This document shows positions 60,070-64,000 of a stretch of DNA of 64,000 nt, one piece after another (the first letter of the stretch is position 1; each line of letters opens with the position of its first letter). A program made the translations under genes and the position numbers. Under the pieces are notes generated by a model that was given only the letters and a program-made list of their open reading frames with translations, did not search any database and had not been told where the DNA came from. Source of the DNA: Mactra quadrangularis (lineage: Eukaryota > Mollusca > Bivalvia > Venerida > Mactridae); the NCBI GenBank assembly GCA_025267735.1, contig CM046297.1, forward strand, positions 33,506,011 to 33,570,010, given 5' to 3'.

Positions 60070-61825
60070 TATTACATATGCAACAATTTCACCACAATTC
60101 ATATGTATGTTACAATAATGTTTTTATCTGAAATATCATAAGATGTTTAATTATTTAGTCCTACTGTATTTTATGTTGCAATCCAACAACTATTAAATGA
60201 AGAAAATGCTTGTTTTTTTATGAAACAGTACACACTTGTCTACTATTCGCTCATTTTTTGAAATTGTCAATATGATAACGTTTCAACTACTGATCAAGTT
60301 CACTTAGAATCTTCTGATAAAATATAGATAAAATGCTTCATTCGCTTGTTCATTGGTTTTAGAACTACATTAAACATTTTTTTTATTAAAACACTGTTTA
60401 ATCAGTTTTGTCGGTTTGATTACCAAGTTAAAATATCTGATTCATCAACATATTAGATATTGGCCATAGTCATGCAATATAACATCGAGTCTTTTATATG
60501 TAATTCACCACCATAAAACTTAAATTTGATTGGAAAGCATGTTTTATTCACATAATTTGAAATACATAGAGTCAAAAAATTGCTTTTTTCATGATGTATA
60601 AATCATAAATGCAGTAGTTATTTGTTTATACTTGGATACTTGATAGAATGCAGGAAAAGTATTTCAATATTTCAAGTCATGCATTTTTATTGACCAATCT
60701 TTGTACCATGATTGATTTCTGTCATGTACACAGTTCACGTTTATGATTCATAATAATTCATTAAGGTATTGACCTTAGTCACAGGTTGCCTTGTAAATTT
60801 GTAAAAATCTACCCAGGCAAGTTCAATATTGTTCACTAATAACAGGCTGATCTTAGATAAACAACTCTTGAAAAGTTTTTGGGCATATGTTGAGACTTTA
60901 TTTTGTTTAAAAGTTTGATATCTTAGAAATGATGGATAACTAAACTTGCTTACATATTTCACAATTTGAATCTTGGAAAATACACTTTGAAGGTACTATA
61001 TCACGTTTTGAAAATACTATTAAATGTCTGTAATTGTGTCAAAAAGGTTCTTCTTAATATCTTGAGACAAACACTAACTGACCTAAAGATTGCAAGAAAT
61101 ATACAGTAAAAGCCACAAAAACGAGCTACACATGTCTGTACCGTGACATACGGTGTAGATGTTTACTACTTATTACATTATTATTTTACACTATAATTGA
61201 GTACCTTTAACTGTACCTCAACTACATATGTTGTTGTGTTGATAATTTTTCTGATATACCATAACAATCTTGCAAGAAGTTAAAAATAAGAAAGTTGTAT
61301 GTTTATACAAAAACAATAAAAGGCAAAAACTATGTATGTTTTATTTTTTATCAAGTTTGATATAGTGTTATTATAACAAATGGTTACAAATTGAAATTTG
61401 ACAGAACTTTGACAATCTAATCAGAACACCTTTGTTCATCTCAGCTAAGCCTTAGACATAAGGTATATGAAGTATGACATTTTATGACCTACAACATTGA
61501 TACCTTGGTTAGTAAGATAAGCAGGAAAAGGTTTAAAAGTTCTGCATAACAAAGTATTTTGTTATACATGAGACAAAAAAGGTATGTACGGTATTTCAGC
61601 ATGCTTATGGAATGCTGTACTCAGTTCGAGCAATAATGAACCCCAGATGTTTTAACAATTTGAACAGTACCCTCATCAGTGGCTGTACCGTTTTCTAGAG
61701 TATTTGATCATAACACCTATGACTAACACCAAGGGCTACATAGAGAGGAAGTTTTAAACAACCTACATGTCTATTGTGGATAACAACACACGATCAATTC
61801 CTAGTGACCTAATTTTAAGAATTGT
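60070..61825. other. No gene seen
   Basis: AT-rich with only short frames, such as 60,741-60,962 (minus), which shows no family pattern. Confidence 0.5.
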
Positions 61826-61829
61826 GTTA

Positions 61830-61990
61830 CAGTCAGATCTCGATACAACAACATCCTATGTTTCCAGGAAAAATGTCATTATGATGCATATGTCAGTGTA
61901 ATGAATACTTCGGACAATGTACATGTTGGTATCTGTTCTCATAAAATATGTCTGTATAATGAGAATGTCATTGTATCGAGATCTGACTGC
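61830..61990. mobile_element. Palindromic MITE, CAGTCAGATCTCGATACA ends
   Basis: 161 bp with near-perfect terminal inverted repeats: CAGTCAGATCTCGATACA at the left and TGTATCGAGATCTGACTG at the right. CAGT-type ends resemble pogo/Tigger-derived MITEs; that family assignment is tentative. Confidence 0.8.
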
Positions 61991-62028
61991 AATGACTAGT
62001 AAATTATACTACAAGACATACTGGTCAC

Positions 62029-63483
62029 TAGTGATGTTCCGATTATCGCCGACGTCGCCGAAATCGGTTAGAAAAATTTGAGCGACGATTAATCGATTAC
62101 GATTTCTTTGGACGGCGATGTCGCGAAAAACTAGCCCGTACCCAAGGGAGATAATTTATTTTCGTGTGCGCGCTATAATGGCGGATTCGGCAAAAAATGT
62201 GTTCAAGAACAACTTTTCTTCGACTTAACCCACGTGCCCGACGCCCAAGACGAGTGAAATCGTCGATGGGCGAGCGAAAACCACAGTCAGTAGCCCGATC
62301 GAGCGAGTCCTGTTTTCGTATCCGAATCATGTTTGTATCCGAAAAAGATGTACTCAAATGCACTTTTACGTTAACTTGTATAACTTTTATCTGAGAGTTT
62401 TGCGTAATCACTCTTTTACACATTTATGGTTTCGTTTTGCAATCAAATTAAAGGTGATTGTTGACAAACAAACTTTTTTTGTCTTACCGCTTCTAAATGA
62501 CAAAGCTTAACTTTTGGTCAAGGTCATTGCATTAACGAATTTCTCACGGACCGCGTTTTTACCATTTTAACAAAAACTAGCTGCCATAAAGCATAGAGAA
62601 TGAAAGCTGTTCATTTCATGATGATTTCTTAGTAATGATGTTATGGTTGAGAACATACAACAGTAATTTGAAGTATTAAAAACGCCATAGTAAATGTAAA
62701 ACATTCGTTCCCAATAATTTTCGTACGCGGCACGTTATGGATTTTTTTCAAAAATTTTTTTTCATTGTGGGAAAATAGGCCTATTTAAACGAATTTATAA
62801 ACATTGTTTAGTAAAAATATGTTATTTGATTAAATTGATTAGAACCTGAAATACTAGTATTCTCCTCATCTGTGAATTATGTAATGCCCTATTAGTTGAT
62901 TTCATTATATCATAAGTTGCTGATTACTTTGAACAGTGAACACAATTGCATAAAGCTATAGTAGATAATGTGACTAAAATTTTGAATTACATTTCCTAGA
63001 AATATGAAAAAACAGATTAAATATATTGTTTGATGCCTTAGATGTACAAAAATAATATACTAAGGACATTTCTCTTTTCAAAATCGAGCTAGTGAGAATT
63101 GCTACCTGGTAGCCTAACGGGGCTAGTGCTGTAAAGCAACTAAAGCAAAGATTGCATGATGATATCCTTCTGGGACAATCCATTGACACAAATAAACTTA
63201 AAGACATGTAAAATACAGTTTATTTTGTTAGTTTTTTCACTCAGATGAGTGAACTGGTGCCATAATGTTTACATAAAGCTAAGAAGCAAGGCAATTAAAT
63301 ATTAAATAATGATAGACAATATCAAATCATTGAAGTAGATGTATATTTTGCATGGTTATGTAAGACAATGACCAGAATTTAGCTATATAGATTTTTGCAT
63401 CCAACCGATTATAATCGGAAAGTCAGTCGGTTGCGCCCAACCAATTTTCCGATTGTGGATTTTCCAACCGATTGCCATCACTA
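62029..63483. mobile_element. hAT-type non-autonomous element with 8-bp target duplication
   Basis: The left end is TAGTGATGTTCCGATTATCG; the right end finishes ATTGCCATCACTA. The short inverted terminus is TAGTGATG/CATCACTA. CTGGTCAC flanks both sides exactly (62021-62028 and 63484-63491), an 8-bp target duplication as expected for hAT. Near the left end, ATGGCGGATTCGGC starts a short frame (MADSAKNVFKNN) that stops after 16 codons. No transposase domain is seen, so it is probably a deletion derivative. Confidence 0.85.
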
Positions 63484-63491
63484 CTGGTCAC

Positions 63492-64000
63492 ATTCTCCAA
63501 GCCATTATTTATCGTTGAAGAGTAATAATTGTCACATGAGATGTGGTTGATGATAAGGAACATACATATTTGAAAATATAACCTTAATAAATAGGAAGTA
63601 GAAAAATATTTTTTAAAAGAAAATTTCATGTTCATGGGAGACAATTTTGAAAAAAAGTATTTTGACTTATGAACCATGCCACATGAGATGAAGTTGATAA
63701 TTTAGGAACATATATTAAAAGTTTGAAGTCAATACATAAAAAATACAGAAGTTGCAGTAAAACAAACATTTTTAAAGAAAACTCTTTAGTTCAAGGGGGG
63801 ATAATTCTGAAAAAAAGTATTTTGACTTATGAACCATTTCACCGGAAATGAAGTTGATAATTTAGGAACATATATTAAAAGTTTGAAGTAAATACATAAA
63901 AAATACAAAAGTTGCAGTAAAACAAACATTTATTTAAAGAAAACTCTTAAGTTCAAGGGGGATAATTCTGGAAAAAATGTATTTGGAGTTATGAACCTTG
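63492..64000. repeat. Tandem ~150-170-bp array running off the window end
   Basis: At least three units with ATGAACCAT, GAAGTTGATAATTTAGGAAC and AGTTGCAGTAAAACAAAC segments. It is the reverse complement of the array family in locus A introns at 13,456-13,870. It starts immediately beside the hAT-type element's right target duplication. Confidence 0.8.

Noticed and set aside
58603..60131. Series of overlapping plus-strand frames with repeated peptides such as KDVPYKFWG
   Set aside because: They are translations of the AGGTCA tandem units with unit-length periodicity. Not genes.

Overview
This is a TE-rich, AT-rich, intron-containing animal nuclear sequence, most likely from a bivalve or another mollusc. 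The evidence is short coding exons with canonical GT-AG introns, a Penelope-like retroelement, CR1/L2-type LINE remnants, tRNA-headed SINEs, many palindromic MITEs, and long arrays built on AGGTCAAGGTCA-like units of a kind I associate with bivalve genomes. No rRNA, intact tRNA, CRISPR array or prokaryotic operon was seen. The species assignment is inference.

The main protein-coding content is one gene family in three copies. Locus A (minus strand, 22,920 down to 11,097) can be assembled into a complete seven-exon model of 1,611 nt (536 aa plus stop). All splice sites are GT-AG and every phase matches. The predicted protein has an N-terminal MGN..S myristoylation-type start with a basic stretch, a proline-rich and acidic linker, two CARD-like domains in tandem of the MDA5/RIG-I type, a coiled coil and a short C-terminal tail. 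No helicase domain is present. Locus B (minus strand, about 35,955 to 25,900) is a direct segmental duplicate of A carrying several disabling lesions. Locus C (plus strand, about 46,855 to 51,675) is a more diverged, inverted paralogue, also damaged. Together they look like a birth-and-death family of innate-immune adaptor-like genes.

Region by region: 1-10,300 holds MITEs, a frameshifted PLAC8-family gene (2,452-2,783), a ~155-bp tandem array and a DNA-transposon remnant. 10,300-23,200 is locus A; its introns carry a LINE, a DNA transposon and an AGGTCA-rich array. 23,200-25,400 has a SINE and little else. 25,400-36,200 is locus B with its own insertions, including a 1.76-kb insertion and a GC-rich fold-back element. 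36,300-42,900 has a LINE 3' end and several repeats. 43,289-46,516 is a Penelope-like element with reverse transcriptase, GIY-YIG endonuclease, an OTU-like fragment, 236-bp inverted terminal repeats and a 12-bp candidate target duplication. 46,855-51,700 is locus C. 52,300-52,480 looks like a CpG-type promoter with NRF1- and YY1-like sites. 52,500-64,000 is mostly repeats: SINEs, a second AGGTCA array, a hAT-type element with an 8-bp target duplication, and a tandem array that runs off the window end.

All gene models were read by eye from the sequence. Domain assignments rest on remembered family patterns, not on searches.
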